NCBI RefSeq assembly: GCF_023546765.1
Contig: NZ_CP097484.1
Coordinates: 809,501-873,500, forward strand
DNA length: 64,000 bases
Direction: 5' to 3'
From: Methylobacterium tardum
Lineage (GTDB): Bacteria; Pseudomonadota; Alphaproteobacteria; Rhizobiales; Beijerinckiaceae
Shown here: in pieces, positions 11,336 through 21,103 of the stretch
Position numbering within the stretch: position 1 is the first letter of the stretch
How the letters are laid out: every line of letters begins with the position of its first letter
Program-made: the position numbers and the translations under genes
Notes under the pieces: generated by a model
Database searches by the model: none
Told to the model about the DNA's origin: nothing
Seen by the model: the letters and a program-made list of their open reading frames with translations, nothing else

Positions 11336-12328
11336 ATGCAGGGCGAACACGGCGCGGCGGCCTCCGGCCTGCCCACCTATGCCGACGTGGCGCGCGCGGC
11401 CGAGCGCATCGCGGGGGCCGCGCACCGGACGCCGGTGCTCACCTCCCGCACCGCCGACGCGATGACCGGCGCGAAACTGTTCTTCAAGGCCGAGAACCTG
11501 CAGCGGGCCGGGGCCTTCAAGTTCCGCGGGGCCTACAACGCCATCAGCGCGCTGCCGGAGGCGGAGCGCGCCCGCGGGGTGATCACCTTCTCGTCGGGCA
11601 ACCACGCCCAGGCGGTCGCCCTGGCCTGCCGCCTGCTCGGCGCCCCGGCCACGATCATCATGCCGGAGGACGCGCCGGCGGCGAAGATCGAGGGCACCCG
11701 CGGCTACGGCGCCGAGGTGATCCTGTACGACCGCTACAGCCAGGACCGCGAGGCGCTCGGCCGGTCGATCGCGGGGCCCCGCGGCCTGACGCTGATCCCG
11801 CCGTTCAACCATCCCGACGTCATCGCCGGGCAGGGGACCCTGGCGCAGGAGCTGATCGAGACCGTGGGCGAACTCGACGTGCTGGTGGCCTGCCTCGGCG
11901 GCGGCGGCCAGCTCGCGGGCTGCGCCCTCGCCGCCGCGGAATTGTCCCCGGGCTGCCGGGTGATCGGCGTCGAGCCCGAGGCCGGCAATGACGGCCAGCG
12001 CTCGTTCCGGGAGGGGCAGGTGGTGACGATCCCGGTGCCCCGCACCATCGCCGACGGCGCGCAGTCGACGGCGCTGGGCGACCTCACCTTCGCGATCATC
12101 CGCGCGCACGTCGCCGACATCGTCACGGTCTCGGACGCCCAGCTCGCCGAGGCCATGCGGTTCTTCGCGAGCCGGATGAAGATCGTGGTCGAGCCGACCG
12201 GCTGCCTCGCCGCGGCGGCGGTGCTCAACGGGCTGGTGGATGTCCGGGGCAAGCGGGTCGGGGTGGTGATCAGCGGCGGCAACGTCGATCTCGCAACCTT
12301 CGCGCAGCTCACCGCCGGGGCCGCCTGA
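11336..12328 (+). CDS. Threonine/serine dehydratase (PLP fold type II)
   Basis: A cytosolic PLP enzyme of the threonine ammonia-lyase / serine racemase group, 330 residues. The PLP Schiff-base lysine is Lys62 in GAFKFRGAYN. The substrate loop is SSGNHAQ and the phosphate-binding loop is CLGGGGQLAG. There is no C-terminal ACT domain, so it matches the catabolic or serine-racemase-like short form rather than allosteric biosynthetic IlvA. The likely reaction is deamination of L-threonine/L-serine to 2-oxoacids; racemase activity cannot be excluded. Confidence 0.88.
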   Translation: MQGEHGAAASGLPTYADVARAAERIAGAAHRTPVLTSRTADAMTGAKLFFKAENLQRAGAFKFRGAYNAISALPEAERARGVITFSSGNHAQAVALACRLLGAPATIIMPEDAPAAKIEGTRGYGAEVILYDRYSQDREALGRSIAGPRGLTLIPPFNHPDVIAGQGTLAQELIETVGELDVLVACLGGGGQLAGCALAAAELSPGCRVIGVEPEAGNDGQRSFREGQVVTIPVPRTIADGAQSTALGDLTFAIIRAHVADIVTVSDAQLAEAMRFFASRMKIVVEPTGCLAAAAVLNGLVDVRGKRVGVVISGGNVDLATFAQLTAGAA

Positions 12329-12437
12329 GGCGCGTCGCGTCGGCACGCGACAGCCGCGCATCGTCCCGGATGACGCGCAAGTCCCCTCTCCCGGGCGGTC
12401 TTCGGGTTTGACAGGCGCGCGCGGCCGCTCCTCCAAT

Positions 12438-12579
12438 GTCATTCCGGGGCCGCGCAGCGGAGCCCGGAATCCAGATCCGCTGTCGGAGCAAGTTCTGGGC
12501 GCGTCGGCGTGTCCGGATTGCCCGCCTCCGGCGTGCCCCTCCGGTTCCGGGCGCGCCCGCGGCGCTCCGGAACGACGGC
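12438..12579. repeat. Family-A double-hairpin repeat
   Basis: The left half (gtcattccggggccgcgc..gagcccggaatccaga) is well preserved. The right half (ccggttccgggcgcgcccgcggcgctccggaacgacgg) is diverged. It occupies most of the 419-base gap between the dehydratase gene and the A-type carrier gene; the rest of that gap shows no gene. Confidence 0.75.
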
Positions 12580-12747
12580 GCAGACGCGTCATCCGGAGCG
12601 TCCACACGGGCGCGCCGCGCGCGCAGACGCCGAATGCCGGGCGGGTGTGACCCGGGCGCGGTGGACCGGCCTCAAACCAATGCTTATCTTGTGAGCGTCA
12701 GAATGCACGTCCCCGGGCCTTGAACCCGGATGGGCGGGAGGGTGACG

Positions 12748-13125
12748 ATGTCGACTGGGTTCAAGGTTCTCTCGCTGACCGATCGGGCCGCCGATCGGAT
12801 CAAGGCGATCATGGCGGAGGCCGACCGGCCGATCGCCGGGCTCCGCGTCGGCGTCCGCAACGGCGGCTGCGCCGGCATGTCCTACACGATGGAATATGCC
12901 GAGGCGGTCAAGCCCGGTGAGGACGTGGTCGAGGATCGCGGCGTGCGCGTCTTCGTCGACCCGAAGGCGGTGCTGTTCCTGCTCGGCACCGAGATGGATT
13001 TCACGACCAATAAGCTGGCGTCGCAATTCGTCTTCAACAATCCGAACCAGACTTCGGCTTGCGGCTGCGGCGAATCGGTGGCGATCACGCCGGTCTCGGC
13101 CGACCGGGTGCCGGCCCGGGCCTGA
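12748..13125 (+). CDS. HesB/IscA/SufA-family A-type iron-sulfur carrier
   Basis: A 125-residue protein that should deliver Fe-S clusters to apoproteins. The three conserved ligands are present: Cys41 in GGCAGMSY, and Cys105 and Cys107 in the C-terminal CGCGES. ATG 12748 is chosen because GGGAGGGTG precedes it. No other suf or isc gene is in the window, so it stands alone here. Confidence 0.93.
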   Translation: MSTGFKVLSLTDRAADRIKAIMAEADRPIAGLRVGVRNGGCAGMSYTMEYAEAVKPGEDVVEDRGVRVFVDPKAVLFLLGTEMDFTTNKLASQFVFNNPNQTSACGCGESVAITPVSADRVPARA

Positions 13126-13136
13126 CGGCCCGCTGT

Positions 13137-14195
13137 TCAGGCCACCTGGGACAGCGCCTCGGCCGTGTCGTCCACGGCCCGGTTGCGCCCGCCACGCTTG
13201 GCGGCGAACATGCAGAGATCGGCCCGCTCCATCAGCGAGGCCGGCGTGTCGCCCTGGCGGTACACCGCGATCCCCAGCGACACGGTGACCTTGCCGAGCG
13301 ACTCGCCCGTGGAGCGCTTGACCAGTTCGCGCCCCATCACGCTGGTGCGGACGGTCTCGGCCACCTGACGCGCCGCGGCGCGGTCCGTCCCCGGCAGCAC
13401 GATACCGAATTCCTCGCCGCCGAACCGGGCGAGATGCGCGTCCTTGCCGGCATTCTCCCGCATCACGATCGCGACGAGCCGCAAGACCTGATCGCCCGTG
13501 AGATGGCCGTACAGGTCGTTGAAGCGCTTGAAGAAGTCGATATCGAGGATGATCAGGCTCATCGGGACGGCGCGCCCGCGGGCGGCCTCCAGGGTCGCCT
13601 TCAGGGTCTCCTCGAAATGCTTGCGGTTCGACAGGCCGGTCAGCGCGTCGGTGAGGCTCTCCAGCCGGGTCGCCTCGAGCTTCTCGCGCAGGGTCTCGAT
13701 CTCGCTGCGGGTCTCGCGCATGCGCGCCTCGAGAACCCGGTTGTTGACCGCCACCTCGCGGGTCGTGGACACCAACGTCGAGACGATCTCGCCGAGCCGG
13801 GCCCGGTTGGGCAGGCCTTGCGCCAGATCCTGCGCCAGGCCGCGCAGGGATTCGCCGTACTGGGCCGTGGACCCGAGCGACAGGTCGAGGATCTCCGTGA
13901 TGGCGGCGATCTCGCTCAGCACGACGCGGCTGATCTCGCCGGTGGCGCTCGCCAGCCGGCGCCCGTCCAGATAGCTCTCGTGCAGATCGTCGATGTCGGC
14001 CTCGGTGAGGCAGCCGTTCTGCGCGGTGAGCCGCTTCACCGCGTCGCTTAGCAGCGGAAGCTCCCCCGACACGTAGGCGTACCAGACCGCGTAGGCGCGC
14101 GGCGTCGCGGAGGGGCCATAATCACGGATCAGGTCGTGAGTCCGCTTCGCCAGGGCGAAGCTCCGGTCCCGATCCGAATAGGTCTCCTGGCTCAT
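13137..14195 (-). CDS. GGDEF domain diguanylate cyclase
   Basis: A 352-residue cytosolic protein. The N-terminal half (1-150) is helical and of unknown type. A coiled-coil linker (about 150-180, ETRSEIETLREKLEATRLES) leads into a GGDEF domain with signature GGEEF at 259-263, so it is probably catalytically competent for c-di-GMP synthesis. The linker and DALTGLSNRKHFEE match the usual start of the domain. No RXXD inhibitory site was identified with certainty. A PilZ protein (56 kb) is the only other c-di-GMP-related gene seen. Confidence 0.92.
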   Translation of the reverse strand: MSQETYSDRDRSFALAKRTHDLIRDYGPSATPRAYAVWYAYVSGELPLLSDAVKRLTAQNGCLTEADIDDLHESYLDGRRLASATGEISRVVLSEIAAITEILDLSLGSTAQYGESLRGLAQDLAQGLPNRARLGEIVSTLVSTTREVAVNNRVLEARMRETRSEIETLREKLEATRLESLTDALTGLSNRKHFEETLKATLEAARGRAVPMSLIILDIDFFKRFNDLYGHLTGDQVLRLVAIVMRENAGKDAHLARFGGEEFGIVLPGTDRAAARQVAETVRTSVMGRELVKRSTGESLGKVTVSLGIAVYRQGDTPASLMERADLCMFAAKRGGRNRAVDDTAEALSQVA

Positions 14196-14298
14196 CCGTG
14201 TCCTGCCGCCTCGGACGGCCGATGCTCCGATGCATCGCCGCCCAAGACTGGTCTAAGACAGCTTGGTAGCTGGACAGTTAAGCCCGAAAAGAATCCTG

Positions 14299-15744
14299 TT
14301 ACTTGTCCTTCTTCGCCAGGACTGGTCGAAGAAGGAAAGCCGGAACATGCGAACCCAATCCGATGGGCGTCTCGCCCTCGGACTCATTCCGGCGCCCGCG
14401 CTCCTCGCGCACGGGTTCGCGGCGGGGCTCGGGCCGCGGTGTCTCGATGCGCGGAGCGGCCGCCGCGCCGCGTCCGCCGCGGGCCTTGGGCTTGTCCGAG
14501 GCCTCGCCGGCGCTCCGCCCTCCGGCCTTGGCCGTGCGCCCGCCGCGGCGGCTGTCGCCCGAACGGCCGCGGTGGCGCGTGCCGGTCTCGGAGGCGGTCT
14601 CAGCCACCGTCGACAGGTCGCCATCGAGCCAGGGGATCGGCTGACCGATCAGCGCCTCGATCGCCCCGAGCGAGCGGGAATCTTCCGGGGACACGAGGGT
14701 GTAGGCCGTGCCGGCGCGGCCGGCGCGGCCGGTGCGGCCGATCCGGTGGACGTAATCCTCCGGATGGTGCGGCACGTCGAAGTTGAAGACGTGGCTGACC
14801 GCCGGGATGTCGAGGCCCCGGGCCGCGACGTCGCTGGCGACCAGCAGAGCGGTGTCACCGTTGCGGAACGCGTCGAGGGCGGTGGTGCGCGCGCGCTGAT
14901 CCATGTCGCCGTGCAGAGCGGCGGCGTCGAAGCCGTGGCTCACCAGGGATTTCTGGAGCAGGGCGACATCGCGCTTGCGATTGCAGAAGATGATCCCGTT
15001 GTTGAGCTCACCCTCGCCGCGGATCAGGTCCCGCAGGCGCTCGCGCTTGGCATGGCCCTCCGAGCCGGTGGCGACCAGGCGCTGGGTGATCGTGGTCGCG
15101 GTGGAGGCGGGCCGGGCGACCTCGACCCGCTGCGGGTTGTGCAGGAACATGTCGGCCAGCCGCTCGATCTCCGGCGGCATGGTCGCGGAGAAGAACAGCG
15201 TCTGCCGGGTGAACGGCACCATCTTCACGATGCGCTCGATATCCGGGATGAACCCCATGTCGAGCATGCGGTCCGCCTCGTCGATCACCAGAAGCTCGAC
15301 GCCGGTGAGCAGCAGCTTGCCGCGCTCGAAATGGTCGAGGAGGCGGCCCGGCGTCGCGATCAGCACGTCGGTGCCGCGCATCAGCTTGGCATCCTGATCG
15401 GCGAAGGACACGCCGCCGATGATCAGCGCCACGTTGAGCTTGTGATTGGTGCCGTAGCGGTCGAAGTTCTCAACCACCTGGGCGGCCAGCTCGCGCGTCG
15501 GCTCCAGGATCAGCGTGCGCGGCATCCGGGCCCGGGCGCGGCCGTTCTCCAGAAGCGTCAGCATCGGCAGCGTGAAGGCTGCGGTCTTGCCGGTTCCGGT
15601 CTGCGCGATGCCGAGGACGTCGCGGCGCGCCAGCACATGGGGGATGGCTTCGGCCTGAATCGGCGTCGGCTCGGTGTAACCCGCCGTCTCGACGGCGTTC
15701 AGGACTTTCTCGCTCAGTCCCAGGTCGGAAAAAGGCATCTGCAA
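14299..15744 (-). CDS. DEAD-box RNA helicase, RhlE-like
   Basis: A 481-residue ATP-dependent RNA helicase. Visible motifs in order are the Q motif GYTEPTPIQ (22-30), Walker A AQTGTGKT (47-54), PTRELA, DEAD in LLVIDEADRML, SAT in FSATMP, and HRIGRTGRAG near 320-335. An Arg/Gly-rich basic tail of about 110 residues follows, as in RhlE and other cold-induced helicases. A second in-frame ATG at 15738 would shorten it by two residues. Confidence 0.94.
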   Translation of the reverse strand: MQMPFSDLGLSEKVLNAVETAGYTEPTPIQAEAIPHVLARRDVLGIAQTGTGKTAAFTLPMLTLLENGRARARMPRTLILEPTRELAAQVVENFDRYGTNHKLNVALIIGGVSFADQDAKLMRGTDVLIATPGRLLDHFERGKLLLTGVELLVIDEADRMLDMGFIPDIERIVKMVPFTRQTLFFSATMPPEIERLADMFLHNPQRVEVARPASTATTITQRLVATGSEGHAKRERLRDLIRGEGELNNGIIFCNRKRDVALLQKSLVSHGFDAAALHGDMDQRARTTALDAFRNGDTALLVASDVAARGLDIPAVSHVFNFDVPHHPEDYVHRIGRTGRAGRAGTAYTLVSPEDSRSLGAIEALIGQPIPWLDGDLSTVAETASETGTRHRGRSGDSRRGGRTAKAGGRSAGEASDKPKARGGRGAAAAPRIETPRPEPRREPVREERGRRNESEGETPIGLGSHVPAFLLRPVLAKKDK

Positions 15745-15925
15745 TCAGGAACCGTTGCGCGCCCGGCCGGCGCGATGGACATCGTCGCGGCAACGGCTGG
15801 GTAAGGCACGCGCGGGACGCTCGGATGCTCCCGGGGCCGCGGGGCGCATGCTTTCTGTCAGTTAGGGCCTTGGCGCGGCTTGTCAATCTCGCAATGCGCA
15901 CCAAGACGCCGCGGCGCACAAGCGA

Positions 15926-16279
15926 TCAGGGCCTGAGGCGATCGGCGGCGGGCCTCTGGCAGGGGTCCAGGCGCGTGACCGCGGCGGCCCCGGCGGCAAT
16001 TATCGCGCCGGTCGTCTCAGGGTCGGCGAGCACCTGACGTCCGTCGAGGGCGGCCCAGGCAGGGGCCGGGCTCGGTTGATTCACACGGGCCAGGTACGAG
16101 ATGGCGGCGATTGCCGAGAGGCCGGCGACCCCCGAGATCCGCAGCGCCCAGCCGAGCGGGCTCGCCGGCCGATCGGGTCTGAGCCGATCAGCCCCTGCGG
16201 GTGCCAAGTCGCCGCCCGCTTCGACCCGAGTCCGACGCCTGCCGAACGGCTTCGCGTCCCGCGCGTCGCGGATGTACAT
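15926..16279 (-). CDS. Hypothetical single-pass membrane protein
   Basis: A 117-residue protein with a basic N-terminus (MYIRDARDAKPFGRRRTR) and one hydrophobic segment (about 45-62, WALRISGVAGLSAIAAISYL). ATG 16279 is chosen because GTGAGGG precedes it by seven bases, although the frame is open further upstream. No known domain was recognised. Confidence 0.55.
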   Translation of the reverse strand: MYIRDARDAKPFGRRRTRVEAGGDLAPAGADRLRPDRPASPLGWALRISGVAGLSAIAAISYLARVNQPSPAPAWAALDGRQVLADPETTGAIIAAGAAAVTRLDPCQRPAADRLRP

Positions 16280-16681
16280 GGCCAAACCCTCACCGGCCGA
16301 TACGCCGGCCCCGGACCATCGGGCAACACGGTTAACCACCGCCTTACGCCGGGACGTCGGCCGCTTGGCAGATGTGCCGAAATAAAACGCCGGCCCGACG
16401 GCCTCTCTCCACGGCGGCGGACAATGTCGAACCCGGTGCCTGCGATCGGGCGCGCATCGGGTCCACAAGTTCCGGACAATCGTCTGGGCCTTTTCGACGG
16501 TCTATGCCGCCAGTGGCGAGACGAAAGGCGCCTGTGCTGCGGGATACGGGGCGTTAGTCTTCATCTTTCGTTGACGCGATCAGGCTAGTCTGAGGATGCT
16601 TGTTGCAGGAAAGCGACAGACACGCCATCCCAGAGCGCCTCGCAGGCCGCCGGCTCAAGCCAAACCAGGACCCACGACACC
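16280..16681. other. Intergenic region upstream of the outer membrane protein gene
   Basis: About 400 bases without a convincing gene, separating divergent genes. A TTGACG hexamer at 16571-16576 is a possible -35 element for the porin-like gene, but no good -10 follows at the usual spacing. Short open frames here are mutually exclusive and lack conserved features. Confidence 0.4.
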
Positions 16682-17548
16682 ATGAAGAAGCTCCTCCTCG
16701 CATCCACCGTGCTGGCCGGCATGACGGCTGCCGCGTCCGCGGCCGATCTGCCGCGCCGCGCCGCGCCGCCGCCGGTGTTCACGCCGGTGCCGGTCTTCAC
16801 CTGGACCGGCTTCTACGTCGGTGTGAACGCCGGCTACGGCTTCGACGCCAACAGCCGCAACACCACCAACTACGCGCTGCCGGCCGGCTCGCTGATCAAC
16901 TCGCCCGGCACCGCCGGCGTCGTCAGCGTCAACAACCGCAGCAACAACGACGGCTTCTCGGGCGGCGCCCAGATCGGCTACAACTACCAGTTCACGCCGG
17001 GCTCGGGTGTCGTGATCGGCTTCGAGGCCGACGCCCAGTACGTCGACTTCGCCCGCCGCGCCAATGCCACCCAGAACTACGCCTTCACCGGCAACACCGG
17101 CCTCGCCTTCCTCCCGCCGCGCGCCTTCGTCGCCACCAGCGGCAACGGCCTCGACTACTTCGGCACCGTCCGCGGCCGTCTCGGCTACGCCTTCGACCGG
17201 ACCCTCGTGTACGGCACCGGCGGCTTCGCCTACGGCTCGGGCCAGGACGATCAGAACTTCTCCGGCAACCGCTTCCGCGACAGCTTCCGCACCGGCTACG
17301 CGGTCGGCGGCGGCATCGAGTACGCCCTCCCGACCGACTCGTTCCTGAACTTCTTCCGCTCGTCCGCCGTGACGCTGAAGGTCGAAGGCCTGTACGTGAA
17401 CCTCGACCGCCAGAAGAACACCGCCGGCGGCGTGTTCTACGGCAACCTGCTGGCCCCGAACGGCACCGCCTACCTCAACGGCGCGGCTGCCAACACGGAG
17501 TTCGCCGTGGTCCGCGCCGGCCTGAACTACAAGTTCGGCTCGTACTAA
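16682..17548 (+). CDS. Outer membrane beta-barrel protein (Omp25/Omp31-like)
   Basis: A 288-residue exported protein: signal peptide MKKLLLASTVLAGMTAAASA, then ADLPRRAAPPPVFTPVPVFTWTGFYVG, the usual start of hyphomicrobial Omp25/31-type barrels. Alternating aromatic and glycine-rich beta strands follow, ending in LNYKFGSY with a C-terminal aromatic residue for barrel assembly. It is probably an abundant structural outer membrane protein. A strong hairpin follows the stop. Confidence 0.92.
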   Translation: MKKLLLASTVLAGMTAAASAADLPRRAAPPPVFTPVPVFTWTGFYVGVNAGYGFDANSRNTTNYALPAGSLINSPGTAGVVSVNNRSNNDGFSGGAQIGYNYQFTPGSGVVIGFEADAQYVDFARRANATQNYAFTGNTGLAFLPPRAFVATSGNGLDYFGTVRGRLGYAFDRTLVYGTGGFAYGSGQDDQNFSGNRFRDSFRTGYAVGGGIEYALPTDSFLNFFRSSAVTLKVEGLYVNLDRQKNTAGGVFYGNLLAPNGTAYLNGAAANTEFAVVRAGLNYKFGSY

Positions 17549-17587
17549 GATCAGGGTGCAGAGCCGGCACGACCGGCTCCGCGCAAC

Positions 17588-17619
17588 GGAAGGGCCCGGC
17601 CGCAAGGCCGGGCCCTTCC
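17588..17619. terminator. Strong hairpin after the outer membrane protein gene
   Basis: A perfect 14-bp stem (ggaagggcccggcc and complement) is closed by a GCAA tetraloop, 40 bases after the stop codon. Only a weak T stretch (gcgtttcg) follows. It is likely a transcription terminator or mRNA stabiliser. Confidence 0.75.
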
Positions 17620-17763
17620 GCGTTTCGAGCGGCCCACCTAGCGGCCCGGGTGCGACAGGGACGGCCGGAACCGCGCGGGCCGCCCGCGATTGAGACGGCG
17701 GCGCCCCCCGGGCAACCAGCGACGGGACCCCGTGACGGACCGGGCGCACCGGAGCGATCAGCC

Positions 17764-18258
17764 ATGCGAAGCCCAATCCTTCTCCTGTCGCTCGCCGCCC
17801 TCGCTCTGGCGGGCACATCTGCGGCCGCGCAGGACGCTACCGTGATCGGCAAGAATACGGTCCTGCCGGGCACGGGGCCGGGCACCTCGACGGACGGTGA
17901 GGGCGTCGGGCGGCTGACGGAGGCGGCGAGCGCCGAGGACGCCGCCAAGCGTCGGGGACTCAAGCCCGCCGCCTTCCTGAGCACCAAGATGATCGGCGTG
18001 GCCGTACGCAACGCCGCGGGCGACAGCGTCGGCAAGATCGAGGACCTCCTGATCACCGACGGCGGCCTGCTCCGGGCGGTGGTGATCGATGTCGGCGGCT
18101 TCCTCGGACTGGGCAGCAAGCTGATCGCGGTGGAGCCGGGCGCCCTTGTGCTGCGGCCCGGCGGTGACCGGTACGCCGCGGTCCTCAACATGAGCAAGGA
18201 CACGGTGGCGGCCGCCCAGCCCTTCGACCCCGCGAAGGTGATCCCGGCGCCCCGATAA
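17764..18258 (+). CDS. Exported PRC-barrel domain protein
   Basis: A 164-residue protein with a cleavable signal peptide (MRSPILLLSLAALALAGTSAAAQ). A PRC-barrel domain covers about 75-145, seen in MIGVAVRNAAGDSVGKIEDLLI and LRAVVIDVGGFLGLGSKLIAVEP. Exported PRC-barrel proteins are common in this group and their role is unknown. ATG 17764 fits the signal peptide; the longer open frame upstream is not coding. Confidence 0.88.
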   Translation: MRSPILLLSLAALALAGTSAAAQDATVIGKNTVLPGTGPGTSTDGEGVGRLTEAASAEDAAKRRGLKPAAFLSTKMIGVAVRNAAGDSVGKIEDLLITDGGLLRAVVIDVGGFLGLGSKLIAVEPGALVLRPGGDRYAAVLNMSKDTVAAAQPFDPAKVIPAPR

Positions 18259-18319
18259 GCCGCGACCGAAGCCCGTGACCCAACGACCGACGCGGCCAAG
18301 CCGCGTCGGTGCGACAACG

Positions 18320-20458
18320 TCAGATGTCGAGGTCGGCGCCCTCGGCGAAGGCCGCGCGCTCGCTGATGAAGGCGAAGCGCGCCTCGGGCTTGTTGCCCAT
18401 CAGGCGCTCGACCGTGTCGCCGGTCGATTCCCGGGCCTCGTCCAGGACCGCGACGCGCAGCAGCGTGCGCTTCTTCGGGTCCATGGTGGTCTCCTTGAGC
18501 TGCGCCGGCATCATCTCGCCGAGGCCCTTGAACCGCCCGATCTCGACCTTGCCGCCCTTGAACACCGTCTTGATGATCCGCTCGCGATCCGCGTCGTCCC
18601 GAGCGTACGCGACCTTCGAGCCCTGCTGCAGCCGGTAGAGCGGCGGGATCGCGAGGTAGAGGTGGCCGCGGTCGATCAGCCTCGGCATCTGGCGGTAGAA
18701 GAAGGTGATCAGCAGCGAGGCGATGTGGGCGCCGTCGACGTCGGCGTCCGTCATGATGATCACCTTGTCGTAGCGGAGATCCGTCTCGCGGAAGGCCGCG
18801 CCGGTGCCGCAGCCGAGCGCCAGGGTGAGATCCGAGATCAGCTGGTTGGCGCCGAGCTTGTCGCGCGAGGCCGAGGCGACGTTCAGGATCTTGCCGCGCA
18901 GCGGCAGGATCGCCTGGGTCGCCCGGTCGCGGGCCTGCTTGGCGGAGCCGCCGGCCGAGTCGCCCTCGGCGATGAAGATCTCCGAGCCCGCGGTGCCGGC
19001 CGCCGAGCAATCGGCGAGCTTGCCGGGCAGGCGGAGCTTGCGGGTCGCGCTCTTGCGGGCGACCTCCTTCTCCTGGCGGCGGCGCAGGCGCTCCTCGGCC
19101 CGGTCGATCACCCAGTCGAGCACCTTGTTGGCCTGGGCCGGGGAGGCGGCGAGCCAATGGTCGAAGGCGTCGCGCACCGCCGTCTCGGCGATGCGCTGGG
19201 CCTCCACGGTGGCGAGCTTGTCCTTGGTCTGGCCCTGGAACTCGGGCTCGCGGATGAACACCGAGAGCATCGACGCGCAGGTCGCCATGACGTCGTCGGT
19301 AGTGACCGCCGTCATGCGCTTGGCCTGGTTCACCCGCTCGGCATGCTCGCGCAAGCCCCGGAGCAGCGCGACGCGCAGGCCGGCCTCGTGGGTGCCGCCC
19401 TCGGGCGTCGGGATGGTGTTGCAGTAGGAGTGCGAGAACCCGTCCTCGGCGACCATCCAGGCCACCGCCCATTCGAGCGACCCGTGCGAGCCCGGCTTGG
19501 TGATCTTGCCGGAGAACATGGCGTCGGTGACGAGCTCCTTGCCGTCGATGTCCCGGGCGAGATAGTCGCGCAACCCGTCGGGGAAGCGATGCACGGCTTC
19601 CGCAGGCACATCCGCCAGCCCTTCGAGGAGGGCAGGGGCGCAGCGCCAGCGGATCTCGACGCCGCCGAACAGGTAGGCCTTCGAGCGCGCCATCTTGAAC
19701 AGGCGGCGCGGGTCGAACTTCAGCGATCCGAAAATCTGGGCATCGGGATGGAAGCGGACCCGGGTGCCGCGGCGGTTCTGGACCCGGCCGACCAGCTCCA
19801 AGGCCCCCTGCGCATGACCGCGCGAGAAGGTCTGGCGGTAGAGGGTCTGGTTGCGCGCCACCTCGACCTCGAGCAGGTCGGAGAGCGCGTTCACCACCGA
19901 GATGCCGACGCCGTGCAGGCCGCCCGAGGTTTCGTAGACCTTCGAGTCGAACTTACCGCCGGCGTGCAGCGTGGTCATGATGACCTCGAGCGCCGACTTG
20001 CCGGGGAATTTCGGGTGCGGGTCGACCGGGATGCCGCGGCCGTTGTCGGTGACCACGAGGGCGCCGGATTCCTCCAGCTCGACCTCGATGAAGCTGGCAT
20101 GGCCGGCGACCGCCTCGTCCATCGAGTTGTCGATCACCTCGGCGAAGAGGTGGTGCAGGGCCCGCTCGTCGGTGCCGCCGATATACATGCCGGGCCGGCG
20201 CCGGACCGGCTCCAGGCCTTCCAGCACCTCGATGTCGGAGGCGGTGTAGCCGCCCTCCGGCTCGGCGGCCGCGAGCGTCGCCACGGAGGCCGAGGCGTCC
20301 AGGCGCCGCCGCGGCTCGGGCGGCCGGGCGGCCGGGCCCTTGCCCGGCCCGAACAGGTCCCGCGCCGGATCGCTCACGCGCGGCCTCCGCGGGCGCGGCG
20401 CATCGGCCGGCTCGACTTCGCGCAGACGGGTCTTGGGTCGTGGAGCATGCGCCTTCAT
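18320..20458 (-). CDS. parE: DNA topoisomerase IV subunit B
   Basis: The ATPase subunit of the type IIA enzyme that decatenates replicated chromosomes. The 712-residue protein has GHKL motifs EVIDNSMDEA (107-116), DNGRGIPV (138-145) and GGLHGVG (179-185). The TOPRIM motifs are AEGDSAGGSAKQAR and MTDADVDGAHI, and the C-terminus is KGLGEMMPAQLKETTMDP. The short C-terminal region and the 70-residue Pro/Arg-rich N-terminal extension favour ParE over GyrB. ATG 20458 is chosen; a start at 20527 would add residues not expected in the family. Confidence 0.93.
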   Translation of the reverse strand: MKAHAPRPKTRLREVEPADAPRPRRPRVSDPARDLFGPGKGPAARPPEPRRRLDASASVATLAAAEPEGGYTASDIEVLEGLEPVRRRPGMYIGGTDERALHHLFAEVIDNSMDEAVAGHASFIEVELEESGALVVTDNGRGIPVDPHPKFPGKSALEVIMTTLHAGGKFDSKVYETSGGLHGVGISVVNALSDLLEVEVARNQTLYRQTFSRGHAQGALELVGRVQNRRGTRVRFHPDAQIFGSLKFDPRRLFKMARSKAYLFGGVEIRWRCAPALLEGLADVPAEAVHRFPDGLRDYLARDIDGKELVTDAMFSGKITKPGSHGSLEWAVAWMVAEDGFSHSYCNTIPTPEGGTHEAGLRVALLRGLREHAERVNQAKRMTAVTTDDVMATCASMLSVFIREPEFQGQTKDKLATVEAQRIAETAVRDAFDHWLAASPAQANKVLDWVIDRAEERLRRRQEKEVARKSATRKLRLPGKLADCSAAGTAGSEIFIAEGDSAGGSAKQARDRATQAILPLRGKILNVASASRDKLGANQLISDLTLALGCGTGAAFRETDLRYDKVIIMTDADVDGAHIASLLITFFYRQMPRLIDRGHLYLAIPPLYRLQQGSKVAYARDDADRERIIKTVFKGGKVEIGRFKGLGEMMPAQLKETTMDPKKRTLLRVAVLDEARESTGDTVERLMGNKPEARFAFISERAAFAEGADLDI

Positions 20459-20734
20459 CCCCGCATGATAGCGGAACAAACCGTAAACATCAAAGCCGTT
20501 CGCCCTCCGGCGACGCGCGCGCATCATCGCATGCTGCGCTGCCGCGAGCGAGGGCCGGAACGGCGCCGATGCCTGGACCGGCAGGGCCGTCTGTCATCAC
20601 GACGTTGCACAACAATGGGTTAAGGCTTTCTCGTGACCGCCCCGTCCGGCTTCCACAGCCTGCACCGGAACAGAACGGGACAATCGACGTTGATGGCGGA
20701 GATAATCTTGACCGTGGTCAGGGAGCCGCAGTCC

Positions 20735-20923
20735 ATGAGCGACGCCGCGATCGAGGCTCGCCGCCTCACGTTGATCCGCTTCGAGCACGCGGCCGGCGCC
20801 GCCTTCGGTTGCGATGACGATGCGGCCGGCGTGCCGCCCGCCCGCGCGCTGGTCAACGCCACCACGATCACCTTGGCGACCTTCGCGACCGCGGTCGCGG
20901 CGACGATCACCTACCTGGTCTGA
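20735..20923 (+). CDS. Small membrane protein, unknown function
   Basis: A 62-residue frame preceded by AGGGAG. Residues 40-62 (ALVNATTITLATFATAVAATITYLV) form one hydrophobic helix at the C-terminus. The first part is amphipathic and unremarkable. The opposite strand is also open, so the call is tentative. Confidence 0.4.
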   Translation: MSDAAIEARRLTLIRFEHAAGAAFGCDDDAAGVPPARALVNATTITLATFATAVAATITYLV

Positions 20924-20984
20924 TCCCGATCGCTGAGTGCAGCCTGCGGTGAGGGGGCGGCAACGCTGCCTCTGCCGCACCCAC

Positions 20985-21072
20985 GTCGTTGCAAGCGGAG
21001 CGAAGCAACCCAGTCGGCGCCACGCCCGACAGCCTCGGGGCGCCCGGGATTGCTTCGCTCCGCTTGCAAGGA
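20985..21072. repeat. Family-B palindromic repeat
   Basis: Left arm gttgcaagcggagcgaagcaa and right arm ttgcttcgctccgcttgcaa are nearly perfect inverted copies separated by about 40 variable bases. It sits after the topA stop and could terminate it. Other copies are at 33331-33423 and 41035-41125. Confidence 0.8.
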
Positions 21073-21103
21073 CCGGGCCTTTCGGCCCCGTCAGCGGGCC
21101 CTC

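Noticed and set aside
18275..20623. 782-residue open frame antisense to parE
   Set aside because: It has the same pattern of shadow composition and fully overlaps a certain topoisomerase gene. The similar long frame antisense to topA (21545-23806) is rejected for the same reason.
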